A DNA stretch of 64,000 nucleotides from positions 186,001 through 250,000 of the forward strand of contig NZ_FMTM01000004.1 of the NCBI RefSeq assembly GCF_900099775.1, given 5' to 3'. Within the stretch, counting starts at the first letter, position 1; each line of letters starts with the position of its first letter. A program made the position numbers and the translations under genes. The stretch is from Rhizobium mongolense subsp. loessense (GTDB taxonomy: Bacteria > Pseudomonadota > Alphaproteobacteria > Rhizobiales > Rhizobiaceae). This document shows, one piece after another, positions 1-8,914 of the stretch. The notes under the pieces are model-generated. The model was not told the DNA's origin and made no database searches. It worked only from the letters and a program-made list of their open reading frames with translations.

Positions 1-1079
1 GTTTCACCATGGCCGGCATAGCCGCCGCGCGTGAGGGTGATCCAGTAGCGGTGAACGAGCTCCTGTGCGCTCAGATTGCCCCAGGACTGCAGGATGTCGC
101 CCTCGTATTCCGGCTCGTCGTTCACGACCGGCTTGCCATACGCATCTCGCCACTCCTGCGTCCGCTTGACGTCCGGGTTCTGAATGCAGGTGTGCGTTAC
201 CCATGGCTTGCGATGATCATAGTTTGCCGTCACGTCGCCGTTGTGGATCGAGCGCAGATGCTGGTAAGGGTCATTTTCCTCCAAAATTTGGAAGTATCGA
301 TCCCACTGCGCCATCGGCTTGGTATCGATCAAGAAGTCGTACTCGTTGGCAAGAGCCCACCAGATGTTGCGGTAAGCTGACAGGCGCGCCGCCAGGTAGG
401 CGACATAGCGGAAATCCTGTTCTGCGGACATGTCTGCATAGCCCCACCTGTCGTATGGGTGGAACATGATGATGTCCGCCTCGATGCCGAGCTCGCACAA
501 CGCGGCCACTTGCTTGTCGAGATGCTGGAAGAGCACAGGGTTAGGTCTGTCGAAGTCTTCCTTGCCATCTGCGCCCTTCTCGAAGCACGCGTAAAGGGGC
601 TCGTTGACGTTGTATGGATAATCCTTCGGAAAGACGCCCATCCGGATCTTGTTGAAGCGGGTCTTCTTGAGGGTCTCAAGGGTCTGTTCTTGCATCCTAA
701 GCGGCTGGTGGGTCCAAGCGTAGCAGGTCGTACCGAAGGAAAAGAACGGGCTCCCATCCGCGTAGGCGAAGTGGAATTTGTTTCGCACGCGCACCGGACC
801 GTGATTGCCTGCCGATGGCGCGGTCGCCACCACAAAGCCGGTCTTTCCGTCGAGTGCGGCGATCTTGGAGCGAGTGCGGAAAGACCATTGTCCCTCGACG
901 TCGGGCATAAAGCGGATACGATAGGTGTCATCGCCATCATAGAAGCCCGGCACACGCACTTGCCGGCTCTTGTGCGTGAACACGGCATCGAATGCCACGT
1001 CGACGTAGGGGTTTCCGTCGCAAGGCCCCTGAAAGGAGGCTTCGAACATTCCCCACTTTTCGACGGTTGCATCGGACAT
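1..1079 (-). CDS. Apiosidase-like (DUF5060/DUF4038-type) glycoside hydrolase, 3' end outside window
   Basis: This frame is open from an ATG at 1079 to the left edge, so the C-terminus is missing. GAGGAG lies just upstream of the ATG. The first ~95 residues look like the beta-sandwich DUF5060 domain (starts MSDATVEKWGMFEASFQG). From about residue 105 (FHFAYADGSPFFSFGTT) the sequence follows the TIM-barrel class that includes the GH140 apiosidases. Candidate catalytic acids are the Glu in WWALANEYD (acid/base position of clan GH-A) and the Glu in VVNDEPEYEG (nucleophile position). There is no signal peptide, so it should act in the cytoplasm on an imported glycoside. It is the last gene of a transporter unit attached to the apiose operon, which suggests release of D-apiose or a related sugar. 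The family assignment is fairly secure; the substrate is inference. Confidence 0.75.
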   Translation of the reverse strand, partial: MSDATVEKWGMFEASFQGPCDGNPYVDVAFDAVFTHKSRQVRVPGFYDGDDTYRIRFMPDVEGQWSFRTRSKIAALDGKTGFVVATAPSAGNHGPVRVRNKFHFAYADGSPFFSFGTTCYAWTHQPLRMQEQTLETLKKTRFNKIRMGVFPKDYPYNVNEPLYACFEKGADGKEDFDRPNPVLFQHLDKQVAALCELGIEADIIMFHPYDRWGYADMSAEQDFRYVAYLAARLSAYRNIWWALANEYDFLIDTKPMAQWDRYFQILEENDPYQHLRSIHNGDVTANYDHRKPWVTHTCIQNPDVKRTQEWRDAYGKPVVNDEPEYEGDILQSWGNLSAQELVHRYWITLTRGGYAGHGE

Positions 1080-1107
1080 CACATTCTCCTCGTAAAAATG
1101 TCGATTC

Positions 1108-1992
1108 TCAGCCTTTGACCGCACCGGAGGTGAGGCCGGATACGAAATAGCGCTGGAATATCAGATAGACGATCGTCGCTGGCAGGACCGTCATGACGAT
1201 CGCAGCGTTGAGCTGACCATAGTTGCTCGAGAACTGGCCCTGGAATGACATCAGGCCGAGCGGCAGGGTCCACATGTGTTGATCCTGCAGCAGCACCAGC
1301 GCCATGGCGAACTCGTTCCACGTGGAGACGAAGTCGAGAATGAGCAGTGCTGCAAGGACAGGAAGGCAGACCGGCAGAAAAATCCGTCTGAAAATCGTCA
1401 AATGGCTTGCGCCGTCAATGAGCGCTGCTTCCGAGAGTTCCTTGGGAATCCCTTTGAAGAACCCGTGCAGAATGAAAACCTGATATGGAACGCCGAACGC
1501 GATGTAGGGAAGAATGACACCGGGATAGGTGTCGATGAGGCCGAACGAGTTCACCAGGGTGAATAACGGGGCGAGCATCACCTGGAAGGGAATCATCGTG
1601 CCGAACACGACGAGCAGCAACAGTGCTTTGCTGATCATGAGCTTGATCTTGGCAAGGGCGTAGGCGGCCATCGCCGATAGCATCAGGCCCAACGGCACCT
1701 TGATGACCGTGATGATGACGCTGTTGAAGAAGGCGCTTGCGAAATTGCCGCGGCTCCACGCTGCACTGTAGTTCTCCAAGGCGAGTTCAGTCGGAGGCAT
1801 GAACGCGCCCGTGCCCGTCACCGCCGCCGGCGTCTTTAAGGATGTGAAGACTATGAAGACGAACGGCGCGATCCAGATCAGTGCCACGATTACCAAGGCG
1901 ACCCACAGACCGAGCAAGATGGGATCTCGCCTCACTGATAATGGCTCGGTCGTGAGGCGCATAGTGGTCGAACCAGTCGGCACTGCTGTCAC
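1108..1992 (-). CDS. Carbohydrate ABC transporter permease, CUT1 MalG type
   Basis: A 294-residue inner-membrane permease with about six hydrophobic segments. The C-terminal half carries the EAA loop that docks on the ATPase (ELSEAALIDGASHLTIFRR, near residue 195), and the protein ends in the family-typical GLTSGAVKG. The start is a GTG at 1992 preceded by GAGGAGG; it overlaps the stop of the partner permease by four bases, so the two are translationally coupled. With the next permease and the binding protein upstream it forms an ABC sugar importer. No CUT1-type ATPase (MsmK/UgpC-like) is encoded in the visible part of the unit; it may lie beyond the left edge or be shared. The substrate is unknown but probably an apiose-containing glycoside, judging from the neighbouring hydrolase. 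Confidence 0.93.
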   Translation of the reverse strand: MTAVPTGSTTMRLTTEPLSVRRDPILLGLWVALVIVALIWIAPFVFIVFTSLKTPAAVTGTGAFMPPTELALENYSAAWSRGNFASAFFNSVIITVIKVPLGLMLSAMAAYALAKIKLMISKALLLLVVFGTMIPFQVMLAPLFTLVNSFGLIDTYPGVILPYIAFGVPYQVFILHGFFKGIPKELSEAALIDGASHLTIFRRIFLPVCLPVLAALLILDFVSTWNEFAMALVLLQDQHMWTLPLGLMSFQGQFSSNYGQLNAAIVMTVLPATIVYLIFQRYFVSGLTSGAVKG

Positions 1993-2888
1993 GATTCAAC
2001 CTCCTCGTGCTTTTGGGTCCATCTGAGATAGGGGATGACCACGCTTATGGTGATCAGGAGCAGTACGACGGATATTGCGGCGCCGCGGCCGAAATCGAAG
2101 ATCTGCATGGCCTGCGTGAACGCCCAGAGCGCGAGCATCTGAGTCGACTGCGCCGGCCCGCCGCCTGTCAGACCATAAACGATGTCGAACGCCTTCAACG
2201 ACGAGATGATGGAAAGAACGAGAACGATGGTGATGGTTGGGCGCAACGCCGGCAAAGTCACGTGCTTGAACACCGCCCACCGTCCAGCCCCATCAATACG
2301 CGCGGCCTCGACAAGCGTCTGTGATACATTCTGCAGGCCCGCCAGAAACAGGACCATCGAGAAGCCGACAGTTTGCCAAAGATAGGCGACGAAGACGGAA
2401 TAGAGGGCGATATCCTTGTTGCCCAGCCAGTCCTTGATCCAGCCCTGCATGCCCCAGGAGGTGAGCATTTGGCTGAAGAGGCCGAAGAACGGATCGTACA
2501 TCCATTTCCACATCGTGGCGACAGCGATCGGCGCAATGATGACCGGTAGGTAGAAAACCGCCCTAAGGCTATTGCGGCCGAAAATCTTCTGATTGAGACT
2601 GAGTGCCAAGAGGAGCCCGACCATTGGTGGGAAGATCAGGCTCATTACCGTCCAGATGACCGTATTGCGGAAGGCTACCCAGAAAACGGGGTCTTTCGTG
2701 AAGATCGCCGAGTAGTTTGCCAGGCCTACGAACTGCCGATGCGGGTCCAGTCCGTTCCATTTCTGGAAGCTCAGGACGACGACGTTGAGCATCGGATAGA
2801 GGGCAAACACTGCATAGACTGCCAAGGCTGGCACCAGCAGAATGAGCGCTTGCACGCGCGGATCGTATGTCGATTGTCGAAGTGACAT
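1989..2888 (-). CDS. Carbohydrate ABC transporter permease, CUT1 MalF type
   Basis: A 299-residue sugar-importer permease. It opens with a short cytoplasmic tail and a first membrane segment around residues 15-38, then shows further hydrophobic stretches. The EAA loop is visible as TLVEAARIDGAGRWAVFKH at about residue 205. The ATG at 2888 follows GGAGGAG at good spacing. Its stop overlaps the GTG of the downstream MalG-type permease. It pairs with that protein to form the channel of the same importer and lies downstream of the binding protein. A hairpin between the binding protein and this gene may reduce expression of the membrane subunits relative to the binding protein. Confidence 0.93.
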   Translation of the reverse strand: MSLRQSTYDPRVQALILLVPALAVYAVFALYPMLNVVVLSFQKWNGLDPHRQFVGLANYSAIFTKDPVFWVAFRNTVIWTVMSLIFPPMVGLLLALSLNQKIFGRNSLRAVFYLPVIIAPIAVATMWKWMYDPFFGLFSQMLTSWGMQGWIKDWLGNKDIALYSVFVAYLWQTVGFSMVLFLAGLQNVSQTLVEAARIDGAGRWAVFKHVTLPALRPTITIVLVLSIISSLKAFDIVYGLTGGGPAQSTQMLALWAFTQAMQIFDFGRGAAISVVLLLITISVVIPYLRWTQKHEEVES

Positions 2889-2930
2889 GCTCTCCTCCTG
2901 GCAGTGGAGAACCGCTGCCAGCTCATGAAA

Positions 2931-2972
2931 AGGGGGGCCGGCCGATCTCGGATTCCGATCAACCGGCGCCTT
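2931..2972 (-). terminator. Possible attenuating hairpin between binding protein and permease genes
   Basis: Read on the minus strand, the gap after the binding protein gene contains an imperfect stem rich in CCGG and GATC arms around an AATCC loop, followed by CCCCCC and TTTT. A second short stem (CTGGCAG at 2898-2904 with CTGCCAG at 2915-2921) follows. The arrangement resembles the partial terminators often found after highly expressed binding-protein genes. No folding energy was calculated. Confidence 0.35.
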
Positions 2973-2980
2973 GGGAGGAA

Positions 2981-4234
2981 TCAGGTGCGGCTTGCAATGA
3001 AGCTCTGTAACTGCTTGGCCGCTTCAGCAGGCTCCACGCTGCCAGAGGCGACGTCGTTGATGACGCGGAAGTATTCCGTCGTGACATCAAGCGGGAACGC
3101 CTGGTCGCCGTTCATGTAGACCTTGCCGTATTTCCTGAAGATATCCAGCCATTCCTGCTGGAGCGGCTTCACGTTGGAGTATTCTACGTTCTTGTTGACC
3201 GAGGTCGAGCTGATCTGACCGACCAGATCCTGCTGCACCTTCGTCGAAAGGAAGTAATCGAGGAACTTCGCCGCTATGTCGGGGTTCTTGCTCTTGGTGC
3301 TGATGTAGTTGTATTCGGCAAATCCATAGAGACGGTCGGTGTTGGTCGGGAACGGGAAAATGCCGTAGTCGTCGAGGTTTGCACCAGAGCCGTCAAGCTG
3401 GCCGACCAGCCAGTCGCCTTCGAGCATCATCGCTGCACGACCTGCGGTGAAGAGGCTGTAGGACTGCTTGTTGTCAATGCCCATGAACGGCTGCAGCGTG
3501 TAGTCCTTCGTCCATTTGGCAAATTCCCCGAACGCCTCCGTCGCGCAGGGCTCCTTCGTCCAGTCGACCTTCATCGCCTTCAGCGCGTCATGCTTTTCGG
3601 AGCCGCATTTGGTCTCGAGGATTACGTCTACCAGACGCATGACGTGCCAATTGACGGTGCCGCCGAACGTGAAGGCGGGAATCCCTGCAGCCTTCAGCTT
3701 CTCGGCTGCAGCGAGAAGGTCGTCATAAGTCTTGGGCTCGTCCTTGATGCCGGCCTGTTCGAAGAGCTTCTTGCTGTAGTAGACCGCTTCGCCCTTGAAT
3801 GTGAACGGCACGCCGTGCTTGCCGCCCGGATAAAGGGCGGCGAAAGCCGCGGCCGAGGGCAGCAGTTCGTCGTTCCATTTGTACTGGGCGTAGTACTTGT
3901 CGAGCGGCAAAGACAGGCCGGCCTTGACGTATTCGCCGCCAAGTCCCAAGCCCGCCCAGCTAAAATAAATGTCGGGTCCCTTGTCGGAACCTGCAGCGAC
4001 GCGCAAGGCTGTCTTGTGCTCGTCGACAGCGCGCTGGACGATCTCGACATGGGAGCCGGGGTTTGCGGTTTCGAAATCTGTTGCAACCTTCTTTAGGGCG
4101 ACATTTGCGGCATTGTTGTCGAAGTTGAGGGTCCAGAGCGTGATTTCCTCTGCAAGAACCGGCGTTGCCGATAGTGCCGCGACGGCCATGGCAACGATGC
4201 TCACAGACTTTAATTTCGCAGATGGGGTCAGCAT
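2981..4234 (-). CDS. Extracellular sugar-binding protein of CUT1 ABC importer
   Basis: A 417-residue periplasmic solute-binding protein of family 1. The first ~28 residues form a Sec signal peptide ending ATPVLAEE. The mature start EITLWTLNFDNNAANVALKK is typical of maltose-type binding proteins, and a conserved GRAAMMLEGDWL motif occurs near residue 268. The ATG at 4234 is preceded by GAGGAGG. It is the first gene of a minus-strand unit with two permeases and the apiosidase-like hydrolase, and an operator-like motif lies about 58 bases upstream of the start. The ligand cannot be read from sequence; the context suggests an apiose-containing glycoside rather than free apiose, which has its own ribose-type importer in this locus. 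Confidence 0.92.
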   Translation of the reverse strand: MLTPSAKLKSVSIVAMAVAALSATPVLAEEITLWTLNFDNNAANVALKKVATDFETANPGSHVEIVQRAVDEHKTALRVAAGSDKGPDIYFSWAGLGLGGEYVKAGLSLPLDKYYAQYKWNDELLPSAAAFAALYPGGKHGVPFTFKGEAVYYSKKLFEQAGIKDEPKTYDDLLAAAEKLKAAGIPAFTFGGTVNWHVMRLVDVILETKCGSEKHDALKAMKVDWTKEPCATEAFGEFAKWTKDYTLQPFMGIDNKQSYSLFTAGRAAMMLEGDWLVGQLDGSGANLDDYGIFPFPTNTDRLYGFAEYNYISTKSKNPDIAAKFLDYFLSTKVQQDLVGQISSTSVNKNVEYSNVKPLQQEWLDIFRKYGKVYMNGDQAFPLDVTTEYFRVINDVASGSVEPAEAAKQLQSFIASRT

Positions 4235-4291
4235 TACCGTCCTCCTCTTGTAAGCCGACCTCCTTTTTGCAGATAGTCATTGACATGTCAA

Positions 4292-4305
4292 CTGGTATGA
4301 TGAGC
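4292..4305. promoter_or_regulatory. Operator-like motif C, upstream of the CUT1 binding protein gene
   Basis: CTGGTATGATGAGC differs at two positions from two identical 14-mers at 14127-14140 and 17067-17080. All three lie about 40-60 bases upstream of the first gene of a minus-strand unit in the same locus. GGTATA-type half sites are known for the NanR-like FadR/GntR regulators, and a gene of that family (17170-17892) heads the locus. The link to that regulator is inference. Confidence 0.5.
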
Positions 4306-4952
4306 TAACCATCACGTGTCGACGCCAACCACGCCATCGCTTCAATCACGATGACGGCCGAGGCCGCGCCCGGATCGACGTGTCCCATGGCCCGGTCACC
4401 GAGCCGGGCCGCGCGACCCTTGCCGGCGATCATGCCGCTCGTCGCCTCACAGCCGTCGCGCGCCGCTTGAACTGCGGCCGCCAAGCATTGGGAGAGGGAG
4501 GCGCCCCGACGCCGGGCATCCAGTGCAGCATTGGCCGCCGGCCCCCAGGCGTCCATCATCGTTTTCTCGCCGAGCTCTGCCTTGCCGCGCTCATGGATGC
4601 CTTGAACCATCGCCGCGACAACAGATAGGAAGTCGTCGTCGCTCAATGCCTGCTTGTCCTTCGCGGCAGTTCCGGCGCGCATGAATGCCGTGGCATACAG
4701 TGGCCCCGAGGAAGCGCCGACCGCGTTCAAAAATGCCTTGGCGGCGGTGTTGAACACAGGCGTCGGCGCAGTCTGGGTGGAGTCGAGTTCGCCAACGGCC
4801 TTAGCGACGGCCTGGCAACCAGCATCCATCGCGAGGCCATGGTCCCCATCGCCGATGACACCGTCCAGCTCGCAAAGATGGTCGCGGTTCTTCGCCATGT
4901 CCTCGGCGATGCGCGCAAACAGGTGCTGCAGATCCCTGGTTGTGATGGCCAT
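4305..4952 (-). CDS. dhaL: Dihydroxyacetone-type kinase, DhaL (nucleotide-binding) subunit
   Basis: A 215-residue all-helical nucleotide-binding subunit of a two-component ketose kinase. The phosphate- and Mg-binding motif VIGDGDHG is present near residue 33 and the GASSGPLYAT motif near residue 79. The length is normal for DhaL. It starts two bases after the stop of the DhaK gene, so the subunits are co-produced. No DhaM/PTS component is present in the window, so the complex is probably ATP-dependent rather than PEP-dependent. Relatives phosphorylate dihydroxyacetone or erythrulose. Because the pathway encoded upstream ends at the erythrulose level, a tetrulose kinase role is plausible, but this is inference. 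Confidence 0.85.
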   Translation of the reverse strand: MAITTRDLQHLFARIAEDMAKNRDHLCELDGVIGDGDHGLAMDAGCQAVAKAVGELDSTQTAPTPVFNTAAKAFLNAVGASSGPLYATAFMRAGTAAKDKQALSDDDFLSVVAAMVQGIHERGKAELGEKTMMDAWGPAANAALDARRRGASLSQCLAAAVQAARDGCEATSGMIAGKGRAARLGDRAMGHVDPGAASAVIVIEAMAWLASTRDG

Positions 4953-4955
4953 TGG

Positions 4956-5960
4956 TCACCTCGTAAACATGGCGCAATCGCAGGGATGGTCGATCAAGCG
5001 CTGAAGCTCCCCATCAAGGTGCATGACGGTGATCGAGGCGCCGGCCATCTCAAGCGACGTGCAGTAGTTTCCGACGAGTGATGTGTGGACGACAATTCCG
5101 GTGTCATCAAGCCGGGACTTCACGCGACGCATCATGATGTAGAGTTCCATCATCGGCGTCGAACCCAAAGAGTTGACCAGGACTGCGACACGATCGCCGG
5201 GACTGGCATTCATCTCCCGAAGAATGCTGTCCATGAGTTCGTCGGTCACCTCGTCGGCCGTTTTCAGCGGCCCGCGGGCCACGCCGGGCTCTCCGTGAAT
5301 TCCCATCCCGATCTCCATCTCGTCTTCGCCGATCAGGAAGTTCGGTCTAAGCGTCTGAGGCAGCGAACACGGCGAGAGCGCGACGCCCATCGTGTAGGTC
5401 CGCGAATTGGCGTGCCGGGCGGCGCGCTCGACGTCGTCGAGGGAATAAAGCAGATCGCATGCCGCACCAGCGGCCTTGAATATGAAAACGTTGCCCGCCA
5501 CGCCGCGTCGCTTGTGAATTTGGTCCGAAGGGGCCGAGGCAACGTCGTCCGTCGTCAGAACGGTCCGCACTTCTATGTCGTCTAAGGCAAGCATTTCGGC
5601 GGCCATATCGAAGTTCATGACGTCGCCGGCGTAATTGCCATACATGAAAAGAACACCGGCACCGCCGTCGACGGCTTTGGCACACGCGATAATGGGATCG
5701 GGCGGCGGCGATGCGAATACATTGCCTATCGCAGCAGCGTCTGCGAGCCCTTTGCCGACAAAACCGAGGAATGTCGGTTCGTGCCCGGACCCGCCGCCGA
5801 TGACCAGCCCGACCTTGCCTTGGCGCGGTCCGTTTTTGGCAATGATCGCCCGTGGCATGCCCTCGGCCGCATAAAGATGGTCCGGATGAGCCGCAAGGAC
5901 ACCTTGCAGCATCTCATCGACGACGTTTGCACCGGAATTGATAAGCTTCTTGGTCTTCAC
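4956..5960 (-). CDS. dhaK: Dihydroxyacetone-type kinase, DhaK (substrate-binding) subunit
   Basis: A 334-residue ketose-binding subunit. The GGGSGHEP loop occurs near residue 53 and the motif GIHGEPG contains the histidine that binds the ketose carbonyl covalently in this family. GTG at 5960 is chosen as start because GGGGAGG lies seven bases upstream and the family begins at this point (KTKKLINSG). The reading frame is open further upstream, but that would overlap the lactonase gene and lacks family similarity. The protein works with DhaL immediately downstream. Its position after the apionate genes suggests that it handles a ketose such as L-erythrulose, although dihydroxyacetone is equally compatible with the sequence. 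Confidence 0.88.
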   Translation of the reverse strand: MKTKKLINSGANVVDEMLQGVLAAHPDHLYAAEGMPRAIIAKNGPRQGKVGLVIGGGSGHEPTFLGFVGKGLADAAAIGNVFASPPPDPIIACAKAVDGGAGVLFMYGNYAGDVMNFDMAAEMLALDDIEVRTVLTTDDVASAPSDQIHKRRGVAGNVFIFKAAGAACDLLYSLDDVERAARHANSRTYTMGVALSPCSLPQTLRPNFLIGEDEMEIGMGIHGEPGVARGPLKTADEVTDELMDSILREMNASPGDRVAVLVNSLGSTPMMELYIMMRRVKSRLDDTGIVVHTSLVGNYCTSLEMAGASITVMHLDGELQRLIDHPCDCAMFTR

Positions 5961-6016
5961 GCCGATCCTCCCCTGATCCAGGCACGATGTCATAGATGCA
6001 GCTGCCAGGCTGAAGG

Positions 6017-7882
6017 TCAATCGGCGAGTGGAAAGACCGCTGTCGCGAGGGGGGCGAGTTGAAGGATTGCGCTCGCATCTCCTGACACACTCGTGCACGC
6101 GCCACGATCGATGGTTTGTTCGCAGCCCGTCAGGTTGACAATGTGAAGGCTTGCCCCTGTGGTGCCGTTAACGACAAATGCCAGGACCTTCGAGGGGGAG
6201 GAGGACAGGCACTCCTGCCAGGATGAACCAGCCAATGCAGACAGCGTCCGCACCGTATTGAACAACGGGCGCCGGCCGCCTTCCTGGATCGGTTCAGTCG
6301 GACCGGCGATCAAGCCAGACGAACCGGTCAACGCCGATAGGGTCAGGCATTCGAGATCGGCATCCAGCACTCGGATGGCGTAACCAAGTGCAAAGGCCTC
6401 CGCGAAACGTCCGTTATGGCGCGGGTCGCGGCTGGCCATGGGGATGCGTGCACCCGACGGATTGTCCATCGTGCGGCTGCCATAGGGGTTCTGTCGCATC
6501 GCGATGGTCGACGGGCCGATCCGGTAGGGTTTCCGGCCGTAGATGGCCCGCACGGAGCGGGTGATGAAGGGCAGGGACTCCAATGTCTGCATGACGCTGA
6601 GATCGTCGGCCGCATGCACGATGGGGTTGGTGCAGTGGCTGATGAAGTCAAGCGGTCCGTCCGGTACCTGCTTGCGGTTGAGTTCGGTAAAATAGCTCAG
6701 CATGCCGCCGCCGATGCGAATACCCGAAAAAGCCGAGCGGGCTCCCGCGTAGACCTCTTCAAGAGGTGGGCAGTCTGGCCATTTGCTGCCGGGCGGCGTT
6801 GATTGCCGGTCGACCGAGGGTGAGATCATGATCGCATCCGGGTTGAATTCCGCCGACTGCATCTGTCGGGCAATCTTGGCCGCCTCGAATGCTGGGGATT
6901 GCTTGCAGGGAAGTGCGATCTCCAGCGTCGAGCGTCCGCGGTGAATGGCGGCGATTGCGGCGAACCGGTTGAGCGCTTCGACGCCATGTCCAGAACCAGG
7001 ATCGAAATGGAAGAGGAGTTCCTGGGGAGCGATTTCCGATAGTGTCGTCTTTGCCGAGAGCGTCGCATCAGCTTCCTCGGGTGTAATGATTAGACCGATT
7101 GCCGGCATCGTCCCGGTCCGCGTCCCGAGCTTGAGTTTTATAGTTTTGCCGAAGGCCGCGGCCAAGGGGCGTCGCGCACGGCGGCCGTCCGTGATGATGA
7201 GCGATGCTTTCTGCCGGACAGGCTGATTTTCCGCAATTGCATAGGGCCACGGAAGGGCGAGTGGTCTGACGTAAGTCTTGAATGAGGCATCCGACCAGTT
7301 TCTCTGGTCTTCCATTTCAAAGGTGTCGCCCTCCATCCTGCATTCCGCCTTGACGCCAGGCATGACGTCATGGCTGATGGCGCGCATGTCCTTGAACGGT
7401 TGCCACGGCTCGACTAAATCGGGAAACCTTGTCGCGACGATCCTGCCGTCGACGTGCTCGACGGCAGCCCGCGTTCCGGCTATTCCGACGATCGGATGCA
7501 GGATGCAGAAGCCGCAGCGGTTGGTCTCGAAGCCTGTTTTTGAGACAACTTCGGCCGCGAAATCGAGCCGGTCGGTGCTTCCAGCGATGCGAACGTCGAT
7601 GAGGAGCGTCGTGTTCTGCGGTCCCTCGCATTGAGCCCGGTAGCCGACCTCGAAACGATCACCCTTCTGGCTGATCTTGAGGTCGGAGATCTCCGGGCTG
7701 TAGGTGCCCCAGTCCCGGTCGCGCACAAGGTAGGAGATTGCTCTCAGCACCTCGGTTCCGTCATAGCGAATGGTGCGGAGGCTGCCATTGGCAAGATCGG
7801 CCTCCAGTTTTCCGGCACGCAGTCGGACCGGCTTCGGTTCGACGAGACGGGTGCCGTAGAGCAGAAATGGATCGAGCGTCAT
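6017..7882 (-). CDS. apnL: D-apionate lactonase
   Basis: A 621-residue cytoplasmic protein that resembles the D-apionate lactonase family described in apiose-degrading rhizobia; it opens D-apionolactone to D-apionate. The evidence is the overall recognisable sequence (start MTLDPFLLYGTRLVEPKPVR; internal RDWGTYSPEISDLKISQKGD), the unusual length and the context. It directly follows the D-apiose dehydrogenase, overlapping it by four bases (ATGA), and lies in a locus with the oxidoisomerase, kinase and RuBisCO-like genes of the same pathway. I cannot assign catalytic residues from sequence alone. No signal peptide or membrane segment is visible. The start ATG at 7882 is set by the overlap. Confidence 0.8.
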   Translation of the reverse strand: MTLDPFLLYGTRLVEPKPVRLRAGKLEADLANGSLRTIRYDGTEVLRAISYLVRDRDWGTYSPEISDLKISQKGDRFEVGYRAQCEGPQNTTLLIDVRIAGSTDRLDFAAEVVSKTGFETNRCGFCILHPIVGIAGTRAAVEHVDGRIVATRFPDLVEPWQPFKDMRAISHDVMPGVKAECRMEGDTFEMEDQRNWSDASFKTYVRPLALPWPYAIAENQPVRQKASLIITDGRRARRPLAAAFGKTIKLKLGTRTGTMPAIGLIITPEEADATLSAKTTLSEIAPQELLFHFDPGSGHGVEALNRFAAIAAIHRGRSTLEIALPCKQSPAFEAAKIARQMQSAEFNPDAIMISPSVDRQSTPPGSKWPDCPPLEEVYAGARSAFSGIRIGGGMLSYFTELNRKQVPDGPLDFISHCTNPIVHAADDLSVMQTLESLPFITRSVRAIYGRKPYRIGPSTIAMRQNPYGSRTMDNPSGARIPMASRDPRHNGRFAEAFALGYAIRVLDADLECLTLSALTGSSGLIAGPTEPIQEGGRRPLFNTVRTLSALAGSSWQECLSSSPSKVLAFVVNGTTGASLHIVNLTGCEQTIDRGACTSVSGDASAILQLAPLATAVFPLAD

Positions 7883-8913
7883 TGCAGCATAGCTCCGACA
7901 TCGATCGTCTGACCGGTCGCTGCACTTTCATAGGCTCCCTCGACGAGTGCGAATGTCCTCAGATTGTCGGCGCCGGAGGTCGAGTGGGCCATGCCGCGCT
8001 TCAACTGGTCGACCCAGTGTTGCTGGATCGCGTACACGCTCTCCTGAATGTTATGCCAGGGCCGTGACGCCCAGGGCAGCAGCTTCGGAGACACATTCGT
8101 GGTCGTGGTGCCCCGCGCGTTGTTCACTTTGAGGCTGTAACCTTGGGTGAGCCGGATCGTGCCCATTGATCCGTCAAGCTCGACCAACGTCTCGGGGAAC
8201 GGTTCGCTCGAGAGTTTCGTGGCGTAACTGACGTCGACGACCGATGTGGCGCCGTTTTTGTGGTCAAGCAGGATCGTCGCGACGTCCTCGCCCTTAATCT
8301 TGGGATTGACCCGCGTCGTGCGAGCCGTGATTGCCGAAACGTCGCCGAGGATGTAACGCGCAATGTCGAGTGCATGGATGCCGAGGTCCTCGATGATGAA
8401 CCGCTCACCTTCTGCCAGATACGGCTGTCCCGAAAAGACGTCATAGCCGGAGCGGAAGGAGAAACGTCCCCAGAAGGGTGTGCCGATTGCGCCCTCCTCC
8501 AGCGCCTTTCGAACCGCCTGGATCGGCGTCTGCCAGCGGAAATTCTCGTGCACCATCAGCGCTACGCCGGCATTATGGCACGTCTCGACCATGATCTTTG
8601 CGTCCGAAAGCGTCTTGGCAAACGGCTTCTGGCAGATGGCCGGCACCTTGTGCCGGGCCGCCATTTCCACAAGGGCGCGGTGGCTTTCCACCGTCGTGGC
8701 AATATCGACGAAATCGAAACCGCCGTCTGCAAACAGTGCTTCGGCATCGCTATAGCGGCAATCGATGCCGAACTGATCTCCGACGACCTTCAACCTTGCC
8801 GGATCGCGGTCGCAGATCGCGACGATCCTGGCGCCTTCGACATCGTTCCATGCGTGCATCTGGTTGATCGAAAAAAAGCCGCAGCCGATCAATGCACCTT
8901 TCAATTCGGTCAT
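7879..8913 (-). CDS. apsD: D-apiose dehydrogenase, Gfo/Idh/MocA family
   Basis: A 344-residue NAD(P)-dependent oxidoreductase. The N-terminal Rossmann fold carries GCGFFS (residues 9-14) and the family motif CQKPFAKT near residue 95, whose Lys is the usual catalytic lysine. A C-terminal alpha/beta domain includes DLGIHALDIARYILG. The start is the ATG at 8913, one base after the stop of the permease gene; a longer open frame exists upstream but would overlap the permease. The expected reaction is oxidation of D-apiose to D-apionolactone, the substrate of the lactonase encoded immediately downstream with a four-base overlap. The general family is certain; apiose specificity rests on context. 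Confidence 0.82.
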   Translation of the reverse strand: MTELKGALIGCGFFSINQMHAWNDVEGARIVAICDRDPARLKVVGDQFGIDCRYSDAEALFADGGFDFVDIATTVESHRALVEMAARHKVPAICQKPFAKTLSDAKIMVETCHNAGVALMVHENFRWQTPIQAVRKALEEGAIGTPFWGRFSFRSGYDVFSGQPYLAEGERFIIEDLGIHALDIARYILGDVSAITARTTRVNPKIKGEDVATILLDHKNGATSVVDVSYATKLSSEPFPETLVELDGSMGTIRLTQGYSLKVNNARGTTTTNVSPKLLPWASRPWHNIQESVYAIQQHWVDQLKRGMAHSTSGADNLRTFALVEGAYESAATGQTIDVGAMLQ

Positions 8914-8914
8914 T

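Noticed and set aside
329..1072. Long minus-strand open frame rich in Ser, Thr and Arg at the left end
   Set aside because: It is a shifted reading of the glycosidase gene; the frame starting at 1079 gives a recognisable protein and has the ribosome binding site.
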